Shown in pieces: positions 27,191 to 37,500 of a stretch of 42,541 nt of DNA. Every line of letters begins with the position of its first letter. The stretch's first letter is position 1. This DNA comes from a virus. The notes under the pieces were generated by a model, which worked only from the letters and a program-made list of their open reading frames with translations, did not search any database and was not told the DNA's origin. The stretch spans positions 1-42,541 of IMG/VR virus record IMGVR_UViG_3300020183_000164. One strand, given 5' to 3'. A program made the translations under genes and the position numbers.

Positions 27191-27858
27191 GCAAAACGAT
27201 ACCTTGGTCTTACAGCAGCATCTCCCTTTTCCAACAGTGTCCTAAGAAGTATTACCACTTACGGGTAGCCAAGGACATTACCGAGCCTGAGACTGAGGTA
27301 CTGCTCTATGGCAAGCGAGTCCATGAGGCGGCTGAGAAGCACGTGCGGGATGGTGAGCCGATACCCCCTGAGTTTGAGCAATTTGCCCCGGTCATACAGA
27401 AGTTAGCCGAGATGCCGGGAGAGAAGTATTGCGAACACAAGATGGGCATCACGGAGCGCGGTGACCCGACAGGGTTCTTTAGTCCTGACGTTTGGCTGCG
27501 TGGGGTGGCTGACCTGATCATCGTGAATGGGGACGAGGCACGAATTGTTGACTATAAGACTGGGAAAAGCGCAAAGTACGCTGACACTAAACAACTTGAT
27601 TTGATGGCGTTATGCACCTTTGCCCACTTTCCACAGGTCAACGAGATAAAGGGTGGGCTGCTCTTTCTGGTCTGCCACGATCTCATCAAAAGATCCTATA
27701 CAAGAGAAGATGTTTTTGGAATAATGAGAGACTGGACTTCTAACTATTCTTGGTTATCAAAGACTTTTCAAGAAAACGTTTGGAACCCACGGCCTAATTT
27801 TTCGTGCCGGAGTTACTGTCCAGTATTGAGTTGCGTTCACAACGGTAGAAATGTATAG
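27187..27858 (+). CDS. Cas4/RecB-like PD-(D/E)xK nuclease
   Basis: A 223-aa protein. WSYSSISLFQQCPKKYYH at the N-terminus with C18, GKRVHEAAEKH (42-52, H46), LRGVADLI (104-111, D109) and ARIVDYKTGK (118-127, D122 and K124) are the RecB/Cas4 nuclease motifs. C207, C211 and C216 near the C-terminus together with C18 form a likely four-Cys iron-sulfur site, as in Cas4 and AddB. There is no CRISPR array nearby, so it is a phage recombination or DNA-end-processing nuclease. Confidence 0.85.
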   Translation: MSKTIPWSYSSISLFQQCPKKYYHLRVAKDITEPETEVLLYGKRVHEAAEKHVRDGEPIPPEFEQFAPVIQKLAEMPGEKYCEHKMGITERGDPTGFFSPDVWLRGVADLIIVNGDEARIVDYKTGKSAKYADTKQLDLMALCTFAHFPQVNEIKGGLLFLVCHDLIKRSYTREDVFGIMRDWTSNYSWLSKTFQENVWNPRPNFSCRSYCPVLSCVHNGRNV

Positions 27859-27867
27859 GGACTAGCC

Positions 27868-28182
27868 ATGCCTTACGTAAACAAAACCAGACCGTATAAG
27901 AAAGAATACCAACAACAACTCGCCCGGGGCGAGCACGAGAAACGTATGGAGCGGCAACGAGCCCGGAGGTCTTTAGATAAAAAAGGCACAGACGGAAACG
28001 GCAACGGTAAAGCGGATGCCCGGGAGGGTAAGGATGTTCACCACCGCAAGGCCCTGTCCAAAGGTGGTTCTAATAAAGATGGCGTAGTAGTGGTTTCCCC
28101 TAGTAAGAACCGATCCTTTAAGAGGAACTCCAACCACCAATTGGTGTCTGAAGTAAGTACCAAAGAACGCAAGTCCCGTTAA
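27868..28182 (+). CDS. Small HNH-like protein
   Basis: A 104-aa, very basic protein. VHHRKALSKGGSNKDGVVVVSPSKNRSFKRN in the C-terminal half is a compact HNH-type (beta-beta-alpha) pattern: paired His, an Asn/Asp step, and the terminal Asn. The N-terminal half is Lys/Arg/Gln-rich (MERQRARRSLDKKGTDG). It probably binds or nicks DNA. The family is common in phages near helicases. It lacks the Cys pairs of zinc-bound HNH proteins. Confidence 0.7.
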   Translation: MPYVNKTRPYKKEYQQQLARGEHEKRMERQRARRSLDKKGTDGNGNGKADAREGKDVHHRKALSKGGSNKDGVVVVSPSKNRSFKRNSNHQLVSEVSTKERKSR

Positions 28183-28220
28183 AACAACCCCCTTGGGCGG
28201 GTAGCCCATGCTGAGAGCCT

Positions 28221-29813
28221 ATGCAACTTGTTGAAAACAATCGAGCCTTGCTTCTAAGGCTCAAGAATCCTGACCCCGTTTTAGCCACGATACCCAAGAG
28301 TAAGTTGCTATCCCAAGAGGGAGAGATCAGTCACGTGCTGGTCAAGTGGGGTTTAGAGGAGTCCCAACTCCTAAGCAAACTACGAATCAAGAATGTCCCT
28401 AGCCCAATCCGCAGGGACTACAAATGGCCCGGGTTCCACAAACCCATGATGCACCAAATAAGAACTGCATCTTTCTTAACATTACATAAGAAAGCGTTTT
28501 GTTTTAACGAGCAAGGCACGGGCAAAACGGCCTCCTGTGTATGGGCGGCTGATTACCTGATGAACATTGGGCTGATCAAACGGGTGCTGGTTGTCTGTCC
28601 CCTATCTATCATGGACTCCGCTTGGCGTTCTGACTTGTTTACGTTTGCCATGCACCGCCGGGTAGACATAGCGTACGGCACACCCAAGAAGCGCAAGAAG
28701 ATCATACAGGGCGATGCTGAGTTCGTAGTGATTAACTACGATGGCGTTGAGATTGTTCAAAAGGAGTTACAGGAAGCCGACTTTGACCTAATCATTGTTG
28801 ACGAGGCCAATGCTTACAAAAACAACTCAACCCGTAGGTGGAAGTGCCTCTGGAATCTGGTCATGCCCAAGACTTGGCTATGGATGCTTACCGGAACCCC
28901 GGCGGCACAGTCCCCCGAGGATGCCTTTGGGCTGGCTAAATTAGTCTGCCCCGAGCGTGTGCCTAAGTTCAGGGGGGCTTGGAAAGATCAGGTTATGCTA
29001 AAGATCTCTCAGTTCTCTTGGATACCCCGCAAAAACGCCGTGTCGCTGGTCCACGATGCCCTACAACCGGCTATTCGATTCACCAAGGATCAGTGCCTAG
29101 ACCTACCCGATATGGTCTACACAACCCGAATAATCCCCCTGACCGCCCAGCAGTCCCACTACTACAAACGCATTAAGACTGACATGCTGGTCAAGACCGC
29201 AGACGAGCAGATCACGGCGGTTAACGCTGCCACCGTTATGAACAAACTCCTACAGTTGTCATGCGGCGTGGTGTATTCCGATAGTGGTGAAGCGATTGCC
29301 TTTGATGGCAAGAACCGTTTGGACGTGATGATAGAGGTAGTTAGGGAAACTACTAATAAGGTGTTGATCTTTGTCCCGTTTAGGCACGCCATCGAGGTGG
29401 TGTCGGAGACTCTGACCAAGGAAGGCATCAGCAACGAGATAGTCTCAGGCGCCGTCAGCGCCACCAAAAGAGCAGAGATCTTTAAGAAGTTTCAGCAAGA
29501 GCAAGACCCCCGTGTGTTGGTGATCCAGCCCCAAGCGGTGGCTCACGGGGTGACCCTGACTGCCGCAGATACCGTGATTTGGTTCGGCCCGACCATGAGT
29601 TTGGAGACCTACTTACAGGCAAACGCCCGGGTACACAGACAGGGACAGGTCAATAAGACAACCGTGGTGCATCTCCAAGGATCGGGGGTAGAGGCACAGG
29701 TCTACAACGCTCTGCGAAGAAAAGAAGATATTCATTCAAAAGTCGTGGAACTTTTTTACAATGCTGTTGACAAAGTAAACAACAGTAATGAAAATGGTGA
29801 AACAAATGGATAA
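28221..29813 (+). CDS. SNF2-type superfamily 2 helicase
   Basis: A 530-aa protein with Walker A EQGTGKT (97-103), motif Ia region LVVCPLSIMDSAW (123-135), motif II VDEAN (193-197, DEAN in place of the common DEAH), motif III MLTGTP (222-227) and motif VI QANARVHRQGQ in the C-terminal lobe. Both RecA-like lobes are present with little else, so it is a minimal DNA-dependent ATPase that can move along or remodel DNA. It is typical of podovirus replication modules. The next gene overlaps its stop. Confidence 0.9.
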   Translation: MQLVENNRALLLRLKNPDPVLATIPKSKLLSQEGEISHVLVKWGLEESQLLSKLRIKNVPSPIRRDYKWPGFHKPMMHQIRTASFLTLHKKAFCFNEQGTGKTASCVWAADYLMNIGLIKRVLVVCPLSIMDSAWRSDLFTFAMHRRVDIAYGTPKKRKKIIQGDAEFVVINYDGVEIVQKELQEADFDLIIVDEANAYKNNSTRRWKCLWNLVMPKTWLWMLTGTPAAQSPEDAFGLAKLVCPERVPKFRGAWKDQVMLKISQFSWIPRKNAVSLVHDALQPAIRFTKDQCLDLPDMVYTTRIIPLTAQQSHYYKRIKTDMLVKTADEQITAVNAATVMNKLLQLSCGVVYSDSGEAIAFDGKNRLDVMIEVVRETTNKVLIFVPFRHAIEVVSETLTKEGISNEIVSGAVSATKRAEIFKKFQQEQDPRVLVIQPQAVAHGVTLTAADTVIWFGPTMSLETYLQANARVHRQGQVNKTTVVHLQGSGVEAQVYNALRRKEDIHSKVVELFYNAVDKVNNSNENGETNG

Positions 29814-30201
29814 CATCGCAGCCGACAAACTAGCAAAGACGTACCTCAAGATGAGAGACAAACTGGAAGAGATGCGTCACGAGTTTGAGACCCAAGAAGC
29901 CGATCTCAAAAACAAGATGGAAACGATTGAGAGGGCCATGCTTGAAGTCTGCAAAGTCACGGGCGCAGACAGTATCAAGACCCAGTTTGGCACGATCATC
30001 AAGTCGGTCAAGACCCGCTACTGGACTAACGATTGGGAGTCTATGTATCGGTTTATTGAGGACCACAAAGTACCCGATCTGCTGGAGCGGCGCATCCATC
30101 AAACCAACATGAAGACTTGGATTGAAGATAATCCCGGTCTCTTGCCACAGGGGCTTAACAACGAGTCCCGTTATTCTGCAACCGTAAGGAGAAGCAAATG
30201 A
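29806..30201 (+). CDS. Conserved phage protein of unknown function
   Basis: A 131-aa protein, start 29806 overlapping the helicase stop (ATGGATAA); earlier in-frame Mets at 29788 and 29794 lack a binding site. The first half is a coiled coil (KMRDKLEEMRHEFETQEADLKNKMETIERAML). The second half contains SVKTRYWTNDWESMYRFI and ends in a basic RYSATVRRSK. I recall this family from many phages, always in replication clusters; its helical start resembles host-nuclease inhibitors of the Gam type, but no function is assigned. Confidence 0.7.
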   Translation: MDNIAADKLAKTYLKMRDKLEEMRHEFETQEADLKNKMETIERAMLEVCKVTGADSIKTQFGTIIKSVKTRYWTNDWESMYRFIEDHKVPDLLERRIHQTNMKTWIEDNPGLLPQGLNNESRYSATVRRSK

Positions 30202-31055
30202 GCGGAGAAATGACGCTTTTTAAGGGCAATCTGCCTGAGTATCTCAAGAACCGTAGCCTCTCGGCTACAACCCGTGCGCTTATGGGTACGTCCCAGAATA
30301 AGCGTATCTCCATCCGTGGCGGTGTGTTCCGCATGATGGTCGGTGGTCAAGAGACTGCCAAGTCTGACGAGCGCACAATGCAAGTTGTTATTGTAGCGGC
30401 GGCTGAACATGTTGGTCGTACATACTACGAAGGGCAGTACGAAGAGGGTGAGCAAGTTCCTCCGGCTTGTTGGTCGGCTGACGGGATTCGCCCTGATGCA
30501 AACATTAAAACCCCGCAGTCACAGACCTGTGCAAACTGCCCGCAGAACATCGCTGGCTCTGGTCAGGGTGACTCTCGCGCTTGTCGTTTTTCTCGCCGCC
30601 TTGCCGTTGTGTTGGCTAATGATTTTAACGGTGACGTGTTTCAATTGGTGTTGCCGTCTAAGTCTATCTTTGGTAAAGCCGACAACAATAAGATGCCGCT
30701 TGAAGCCTACGTGAAATATCTGGCTGCACACGGCGTTAACGTGGAAGATGTTGTTACAGAGATGCGTTTTGATACCGACAGCGCAACACCCAAACTTACT
30801 TTCTCTCCGGTGCGTCCTCTGGAAGAGCACGAGCACAATATCTGTTCACTCAAGGCACAGACTCAAGAAGCCAAGAACGCTATCACTATGACCGTAGCGC
30901 AAACTGATGGCGTAGTAGAAAAGCGTCTTGCTGCCCCCAAGGCCGTGGCTAAGACTGAAGAAGTAACAGAACCAACTAAGCGACCTACTAAGAAGCAAGA
31001 GGAAGTGCCCGCCAAAGATGCGGCAGCCCTTGTGGATGAGTGGGACGACAATTAA
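30198..31055 (+). CDS. Putative single-stranded DNA-binding protein
   Basis: A 285-aa protein with a basic N-terminal part, a beta-rich core (RISIRGGVFRMMVGG, QVVIVAAAEHVG), a Cys cluster (CANCPQN and CRFS, about 112-132), a Thr/Lys/Pro-rich linker and an acidic end ALVDEWDDN. An acidic tail ending in aromatic and Asp residues is the hallmark of SSB and T7 gp2.5-type proteins, which use it to contact polymerase and helicase. Its place between the helicase and primase genes fits. The core is not a clear OB match by eye. Confidence 0.6.
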   Translation: MSGEMTLFKGNLPEYLKNRSLSATTRALMGTSQNKRISIRGGVFRMMVGGQETAKSDERTMQVVIVAAAEHVGRTYYEGQYEEGEQVPPACWSADGIRPDANIKTPQSQTCANCPQNIAGSGQGDSRACRFSRRLAVVLANDFNGDVFQLVLPSKSIFGKADNNKMPLEAYVKYLAAHGVNVEDVVTEMRFDTDSATPKLTFSPVRPLEEHEHNICSLKAQTQEAKNAITMTVAQTDGVVEKRLAAPKAVAKTEEVTEPTKRPTKKQEEVPAKDAAALVDEWDDN

Positions 31056-31181
31056 GTTTTGGGGGAAAGCAGAACAACTCGCTTGTGTTATGAGCATGAG
31101 ATTTGGTTGTTGTACACCTGCTAGTACCCCTCCCCCTTCCTACCCCTAGGAACGCCATCCATTAGGTGCGGCTCAACTCGC

Positions 31182-31214
31182 GTCGGGCGAGGTTAGTGGA
31201 ACCCGACACTTTTT
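31182..31214 (+). terminator. Weak terminator-like hairpin before HTH gene
   Basis: GTCGGG (31182-31187) and CCCGAC (31202-31207) pair around a 14-nt loop, then ACTTTTTC. A partial terminator or leader structure of the HTH/primase unit. Confidence 0.4.
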
Positions 31215-31233
31215 CTTTTACTGGGGATATATC

Positions 31234-31464
31234 GTGGTTGGCTATACCTTATCAATTATTAATAAAAATGCTGAGGCTGACCAATCCAAGATTGGTGTTC
31301 AGTTAGGCAGGATTTGCATATCCAAAAACGTACCTGTCCAGATCGTGGCTAGTTACTTTGGTATGACGAGAAGCGGAGTGTATTACTGGTTCAGTGGGGA
31401 ACGAGAACCTAGAAAAGTGGCGGCGCAAGAGATAAAAGACTTCATACAAAATTTAGCCGAGTGA
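31234..31464 (+). CDS. Small helix-turn-helix DNA-binding protein
   Basis: A 76-aa protein starting at GTG 31234 behind GGGGATATATC. The segment VPVQIVASYFGMTRSGVYYWFSGEREP (about 34-60) is a Cro/XRE-like helix-turn-helix in which GMTRSGVYYWFSG is the recognition helix and turn. It is the only compact HTH protein in the genome and so a candidate to bind the dispersed palindrome at 11.9-22.1 kb. The pairing is inference. It precedes the primase-helicase gene by 4 nt. Confidence 0.75.
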   Translation: MVGYTLSIINKNAEADQSKIGVQLGRICISKNVPVQIVASYFGMTRSGVYYWFSGEREPRKVAAQEIKDFIQNLAE

Positions 31465-31468
31465 TGAG

Positions 31469-34312
31469 ATGCAAGAATTTTTACGAGCCATTCTTGCCGG
31501 GGAAGGACACTATTGCATTACGGGTCTGAAGAAGAACGATCCGCATCCAGCAATACAGTCGTTTTTTGACAAGTTAGAAGATACAGACCAAGCAATCAAA
31601 ACCTTTCTCGCAGAACGGAGAGATGTTTACTTTGCGTTGGCTACATTCAAAGATCCTAATGCGGCCAAGCCTCGCGCTCAGGAAAACGTAGTTTGCATAA
31701 AGTCGTTATGGGTTGACCTAGACTGCGGTGAAGAGAAAGCCAGAGCGTTAAAAGGCTACACCGATAAAGAAGCGGCGCTTCTTGCGCTAGAAGAGTTCTT
31801 AGATAAGACCAAGTTGCCAGAACCTGCTTTGGTAGATTCGGGTGGTGGGATACATGCGTACTGGGTGCTGGATCGGGAGTTATCCCGTGAGGAGTGGCAG
31901 CCCCTTGCCGATGGACTAAAAGAGTTATGTGCCAAAGAGGGTTTACTAATTGACCCCGCCTGCACGGCTGATGCGGCACGGATTCTTCGGGTTCCCGACA
32001 CTTACAACTTTAAAGAGGAGACGCCGAGGCAGGTTCGGCTCCTGTCTCCTCCTGACGTAGCGTATAGCGTAGACATACTAAAGTCGGTACTGCCTGAGAT
32101 AGCACCTCGACTGCTTGCGCCTTCTAGCAATAGAAAATCTGTCAGTGCTTTAACTAAGGCGCTAATGGGTAATCAAGTATGTTACTTCAAAAATATCATG
32201 CTGCGTTCAGCCAAAGGCACTGGCTGCCAACAATTAGTTCACATTTATAAAAACCAACATGATCGTTCTCAGGTAGACTACAACATGTGGCGAGCGGCTC
32301 TCTCAATCGCGGAACACTGCGAGGACAGGGATACGGCAATCCATAAGTTATCCAATAAGCATCCAGATTATGATCCTACGGAAACAGAAAACAAGGCATC
32401 TGATACTCGGGGAGAGGGGAAGGGTCCCTATCTTTGTACTACGTTTGCTGAATTTAACCCGAACGGATGCGACAACTGCCCTAACGCCGGAAAAATTAAA
32501 AGCCCTATCATCTTGGCTAGAGAAATTGTCGAGTCAAAAGAAACCGAAGTCGTAGTTAAAGAAGAGTCGTCGGTCGGGGTCGTCAATGAAATAACCTATG
32601 AGATCCCAGAATATCCAGATCCATACTTCCGTGGTCGCAACGGTGGCGTGTACCGCCGAGCCAAAGACGAAGATCAAGTCTTAGTCTACCCGCATGACCT
32701 CTACGTAGTGCAGAGGATCTATGACCCCAACGAGGGCGAGAGTGCGTGGATAAGACTGCACCTACCAAAAGACGGTGTTAAAAACTTCACAGTAAGCATG
32801 GCTGCCTTGTCCGGGTCAGACACTATGCGAACGGAACTTGCCAAGCGTGGGGTTATCTCTATGGCTTGGAAAGAGATTCAAAACTACTTAATAAGATCAG
32901 CGAGTGAACTACAAGTGCAAAAACAAGCGGAAGTTGCACATCATCAATTTGGTTGGACAAAGCGTGGCTCCTTTGTAGTTGGAGACATGGAGTTAGAAGG
33001 GGGCAAGCGAAAGTACGTACCCCCCACAGTCACCACCTCAGACATGGTGGATTGGTATCACGAGAAGGGCAACCTTGAAGAGTGGAAGCGGGTGTTCAAT
33101 GCGTACGGCAGAGAGGGTATGGAGTTACAAGCATTTTCTGCATTAACCGGCTTTGGCGCCCCACTGCTGCAGATTGCTACCGCCCATAAAGGTATTTTGC
33201 TAAACCTGATTCACAAAGACTCCGGTTCTGGCAAGACAACTGTGCTTCGGATGATCAACTCCATTTGGGGTCACCCTGAAGATCCGTTGCGTAGCGCAGA
33301 CGATACTAAGGCTTCTTTGGTTCTGCGGATGGGAGTGCTAAACAATATCCCGTTAACTGTTGACGAGATGACCAACACCAAACCAGAGGAAGTCTCTAAC
33401 TTCTTATACGGCATTACCCAAGGGCGGGGCCGAGACCGCATGCAGGCTAACTCCAATACTCTGCGTATCAACACCACAACATGGCGCACGGTGGGAGTAG
33501 CCACAAGTAATTCATCGTTTCACGACAAACTTTATCTGCTTAAGGATTTGCCAAAAGGCGAGATCTTCCGATGCGTTGAATTTAACATTGGTCTGTCCAA
33601 CATTATCTCTACCAAAGAGGGTGTGGAGTTATTTGACGAGACCCTCATGCAGAACTACGGCCACGCTTGGTATCCGTACATCACGGCAATCCAGTCTCAG
33701 AAAGCCGCAGTCATTGATTTAGTTAAAAAATATACAAACGCAATTACCGATAAACTTAACCTATCACCATCCTACCGTTTTTATTCAGCACTGGGCGCAG
33801 TCAATCTAGCGGGTGGCAAGATTGCTCAAGACTTAGGGCTTATTGACTACCCCCTGCAGCGGCTCTTTGACTTTTACTGCGAGCAGATTGGCGAGATAAC
33901 CGAGACCGCACTAAGCAAGGGTCAGGACTCTCAAGTCTTTATCTCGATGTTTATCCTTAAGTACATGGCTCAAAACTCGCTCATCATTGACGATGCTTGC
34001 GATGCCCGCACTGGCGCAGTTAGTAAGCAGACACCCCGCGCTGAGTTGTTTATCCGCATGGAGCCTGACACGAAGCGCATCTACATAGTGTCATCTAGGC
34101 TCAAAGAGGAATGCGCTAAGAATCAGGTCACTTATAAAGATGTAATAAAAGACTTAGAGTCAAAAGGTTATCTATTGGGAGTCAAGCCCAAGGGTATGTC
34201 TAAAGGGACACTGATCGGCACCCCGCCGGTCAATGCGTTAGTGCTAGATGCGGAAAAGATGGGCTTTGAAATTCCTACTGAGATTCCACAAAATGTGGTC
34301 GGATCGGATTGA
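31469..34312 (+). CDS. Primase-helicase fusion (PrimPol plus DUF927-like helicase)
   Basis: A 947-aa replication protein. The N-terminal primase domain shows SLWVDLDCG (D83, D85), ALVDSGGGIHAYWVLDR (H129) and ADAARILRVPDTYNFK (168-182), the archaeo-eukaryotic primase type. A Cys group (C323, C334, C337) follows. The C-terminal helicase has Walker A HKDSGSGKTT (582-591), Walker B LTVDEMTN (VDE near 632) and a GVATSN sensor, as in DUF927/D5-like helicases. It primes and unwinds at the origin and is probably the main initiator. Catalytic residues look intact. Confidence 0.9.
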   Translation: MQEFLRAILAGEGHYCITGLKKNDPHPAIQSFFDKLEDTDQAIKTFLAERRDVYFALATFKDPNAAKPRAQENVVCIKSLWVDLDCGEEKARALKGYTDKEAALLALEEFLDKTKLPEPALVDSGGGIHAYWVLDRELSREEWQPLADGLKELCAKEGLLIDPACTADAARILRVPDTYNFKEETPRQVRLLSPPDVAYSVDILKSVLPEIAPRLLAPSSNRKSVSALTKALMGNQVCYFKNIMLRSAKGTGCQQLVHIYKNQHDRSQVDYNMWRAALSIAEHCEDRDTAIHKLSNKHPDYDPTETENKASDTRGEGKGPYLCTTFAEFNPNGCDNCPNAGKIKSPIILAREIVESKETEVVVKEESSVGVVNEITYEIPEYPDPYFRGRNGGVYRRAKDEDQVLVYPHDLYVVQRIYDPNEGESAWIRLHLPKDGVKNFTVSMAALSGSDTMRTELAKRGVISMAWKEIQNYLIRSASELQVQKQAEVAHHQFGWTKRGSFVVGDMELEGGKRKYVPPTVTTSDMVDWYHEKGNLEEWKRVFNAYGREGMELQAFSALTGFGAPLLQIATAHKGILLNLIHKDSGSGKTTVLRMINSIWGHPEDPLRSADDTKASLVLRMGVLNNIPLTVDEMTNTKPEEVSNFLYGITQGRGRDRMQANSNTLRINTTTWRTVGVATSNSSFHDKLYLLKDLPKGEIFRCVEFNIGLSNIISTKEGVELFDETLMQNYGHAWYPYITAIQSQKAAVIDLVKKYTNAITDKLNLSPSYRFYSALGAVNLAGGKIAQDLGLIDYPLQRLFDFYCEQIGEITETALSKGQDSQVFISMFILKYMAQNSLIIDDACDARTGAVSKQTPRAELFIRMEPDTKRIYIVSSRLKEECAKNQVTYKDVIKDLESKGYLLGVKPKGMSKGTLIGTPPVNALVLDAEKMGFEIPTEIPQNVVGSD

Positions 34313-34487
34313 GTTTGTCATTCCTTGGGACAACTTCACGACAGGGATGTCTGTCTTTATCCCCACCATGAATCCCTACGATACCCTGAGATCTTTTAAG
34401 AGGGAGGCAGACGAACGATCTATCACCTATGTTTATAGGGTTACCGTAGAAAACGGGGTGCAAGGCTTGCGGGTATGGAGAACGTAG
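34293..34487 (+). CDS. Small conserved phage protein
   Basis: A 64-aa protein; ATG 34293 overlaps the end of the primase gene by 20 nt. RIEFVIPWDNFTTGMSVFIPTMNP and the end VTVENGVQGLRVWRT are a pattern I recall from other phages, where it lies after replication genes without an assigned role. The binding site is weak. Confidence 0.65.
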   Translation: MWSDRIEFVIPWDNFTTGMSVFIPTMNPYDTLRSFKREADERSITYVYRVTVENGVQGLRVWRT

Positions 34488-34509
34488 ACCACAATGAAGG
34501 GGCTTCTCT

Positions 34510-34563
34510 AGCCCGTACTCCTCCGGGCTTTGCCCCGGCTGCTCTCCTTGCTGGGGCTTTTTT
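34510..34563 (+). terminator. Tandem hairpins and terminator at convergence
   Basis: AGCCCG/CGGGCT (34510-34529) is followed by GCCCCGGC/GCTGGGGC (34532-34557, one G-U pair) and six T. It ends the plus-strand block directly against the stop of the last minus-strand gene. Confidence 0.85.
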
Positions 34564-37500
34564 AATCTTCGTCAAATAGGTCTTGTTCGATCAGCAGGTC
34601 TTCAATGTCTTGATAGGGAGCAAACTTAGACCGCAGGCCTTTGGCTATGAAGATGCCTTTCTCGGTCTCTTGGGAGACTGACTCCCGCTTGGCTAAGGAT
34701 CGCTGAATAGTTTTAGAGTCGATTGCCACTCCCTTATAGGGATTAAGTCTACTAAATTCACGGATTTCCTCCATGACTTCTGAGCGAGCCTCTCGGTCTC
34801 GCTCCCGCACTGCCTTGGCATACTGATCAAGCAAACTCATGCGGCGCTGCAATATCTCCTGTTCAATGTCCTTGATCTGGTTATTGATCTTGTATTGGCT
34901 AGAGAGGCGCTGAGGAGTTAGGCCAAGTGCCTGAAAGATAATTTCACGAGTTGTAATGTCCTCGATGATGGGATCACCCCGAGAAGTCAGAACCCCTTCA
35001 GTGCTAAAGCGATAGGCTTTCATGGGGTTTCGGATAAAAGCAGGGGTGGCCGCTTCAATACCACGAAATACTTCTCCTTTTACCATTTGATCATAACCCC
35101 GGAACACCCCATCCACGATGCCAGCACCGGCTCCAAGGGACTCCACCATCGCATTTCGGACAGTTTCTTGAGCATCTTTGCCCTGTTTTATGTCCCGCAG
35201 GCCCATCACACCCCCGATAAACGGCAGTTTCTCTGTGCCGCCAAGAAGGAACGAGGACTCATAGGACACCCGCGAGCCAATATCCGCACCGGCTACGCCC
35301 AAAGAACCCCGGTACATCGCGTTGCCAACCGTGTTGCCGAAGTTATCAATTAAGAAATCTCTAAGTTCTAAGTCAAAACTGTAAGGCTCATCTTCATCAC
35401 CAAAGATTGTGTTCATTACGTCACGGATGATGTAGTAAAACGGCATGCCAATTACGCCCGACATAAGAGCAGATCCGCCCATCATGTAAGTAAACTGCCG
35501 CCGTGCAATAGTCCTAATATTCTTTTGTTGCTCAGGAGTCAAATTTGGATCAAGTTTCCCAAACATCTCTTGGAACATCCTGATGTAGATAGTCGCCATG
35601 TGAGCCGGAAACTTTTTAAACATCAAGATGACCCGAATAGCCGGGTTCATAAAGACACGACCTGCTTGGTCAGAGGCATACGCACCCTGAGACTTCTCTA
35701 CTGCCTGTTCAGCAAACTTAATGGCTTCTTCGTGAGTCATTGGCTTATCTTTGCCAATCATAGGTTTTGATCGTGCAAGACGATAAGCAGCCAATGCTGT
35801 GGTTTCTCGGTTAACTAACTCAGCCTTTTGAAATGCTGTACCCGCATACTTTTGAAATAGATACATGGCGTGAGCAAAAGATCCGGGGTATGCACCGCCA
35901 ATGTTAGCGATACTGCCAATGTCGTAAATCTGCATGCCAGACCGCAGCGCACCAACGTTGTCTAACGCTGTAAGCATTTCAATTTCATCAACAGTTAACG
36001 CCGTGCCTTTTTTAACTGCTTTGTCTCCAAAGAACTTATTGAGTTCTGCTTGGTTTAGCGTCTTTAGTTGATCAAGTCTTTCACTAACAGTGCCTTCTGA
36101 TATATAACTTGTACCAAACTTGCTAAGTGTTCTATAAGCACGGGTAAGTTCCGTAAAGTTGCTAACCTGTCCTGTAAATCTTGCACTTAACCAAGGCAGG
36201 GCTACACCCGGTACCTGCAGCATATTGACCAAAGCCGAGGCTGGATTAAGACCCAGATACCATAAAAATCCTAACTGATTGATATTGTTAGCCAGTTGAT
36301 CGCCCAGTGTGGGCGGCTCTTGTACCCGCATAACACGGCGTGTAAGTTCTGTAGCCAACTCAATGGCTTCGTCTTGCTCATCCCGAGAACGGAAACGTTT
36401 GTCTCCCTTTTCTTCAACGATGTTACGTAGGTTTGTTAGGTCACGGCTTATTGCACCACTATATTGCAGTTGCGAGATTTGATTGGAATAGCGATCCGCC
36501 ATCACGCTATAAACCTTGAGCATGTCCCGCATAAAACCCTCAGTGCCTTTACGCTTGGCTATTAGGTCACGGCGAATCGAGGTTTCTGGGAATAGCAGTA
36601 AAGACGCCTGCTGCACTTTGTCCCGCAGGTTGTCGATCATCTCGACTTCTTGATTATAAGTGCTACTGCCGGGAGTTGAGATTGGCTTGATTGCCGCAAG
36701 CGCAGGCTTGATCTTGTCAAAAAACGCATTGACCGGAGCGCGACCCCCGGGGGTATAGAGGAGTTGTTCTATGTTGGACTTCTTAAATGCCTTAACAAAA
36801 TCTCTACCTAACGTCTTTTCCTGATCTTGAGCGTACCTTCTAGCCTCGGCACGGCTCTCAAAGAACTTAGACTCATTTACAGTAAGTTGTGGCTCACCTG
36901 TATCCGGGTCAGTTCCAGTAACTTCGTAAGTGTTGACCACGTAGCGACCAGAGCGCAGCAACTTGAGGTAGGCATCATTATTTGCTTTGGCAAACTCATC
37001 CTTTGTTTTCTCAATCGTCTCAAATAACTCAGGCGAAACCTGCGAATCTTTTAAGTTGCCTTCACCAGCCCGATCTTTGTAGGCTTGAATGATGCCCCGC
37101 AACAACTGACGGCGGAAGTATTGATAGGAATCAAACAGAGACTTAAGGTTTGCCGAGGGCATGATCTCTGGCGGGATGGGCTTTGCGCCGTTCTGGGCTT
37201 TCCAATCCTTTTCAAAGATGGCATCAGCCTGCTTTAACTCGGCATTAAGTAGATCCCAAGCCTCAGTTTTAGACATCTTGACGTTATCAATCTCGACCTT
37301 ATCAAGATTAAGTTTCCGAAGTTCTTCACTTAGGTCTTTGTTATTTGCTGCGTAACGACTTTTAGAGTTAAACGGGTTGATTTCGGCAATCGTGGCGATA
37401 GCACCAATCTCATCTAACTTAGCCGCAGCCTCTTTACTTACCGAGTGCATACGCACCATCGGACCAATCACGGTCTCGGCGTAGCGCATCATCTTCTCAC

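Noticed and set aside
27187-27858. Cas4 as part of a CRISPR system
   Set aside because: No repeat-spacer array or other cas gene is present, and phage replication modules often carry Cas4-like nucleases.
29749-29776. GGAACTT-N16-ACAAA inside the helicase gene as another promoter
   Set aside because: It is within coding sequence, its -10 lacks the TC start, and a few such matches are expected by chance. A similar match at about 32829 was rejected for the same reason.
31056-31233. Possible tRNA or structured RNA before the HTH gene
   Set aside because: No cloverleaf, anticodon arm or T-loop pattern could be drawn; only a weak terminator-like hairpin was found.
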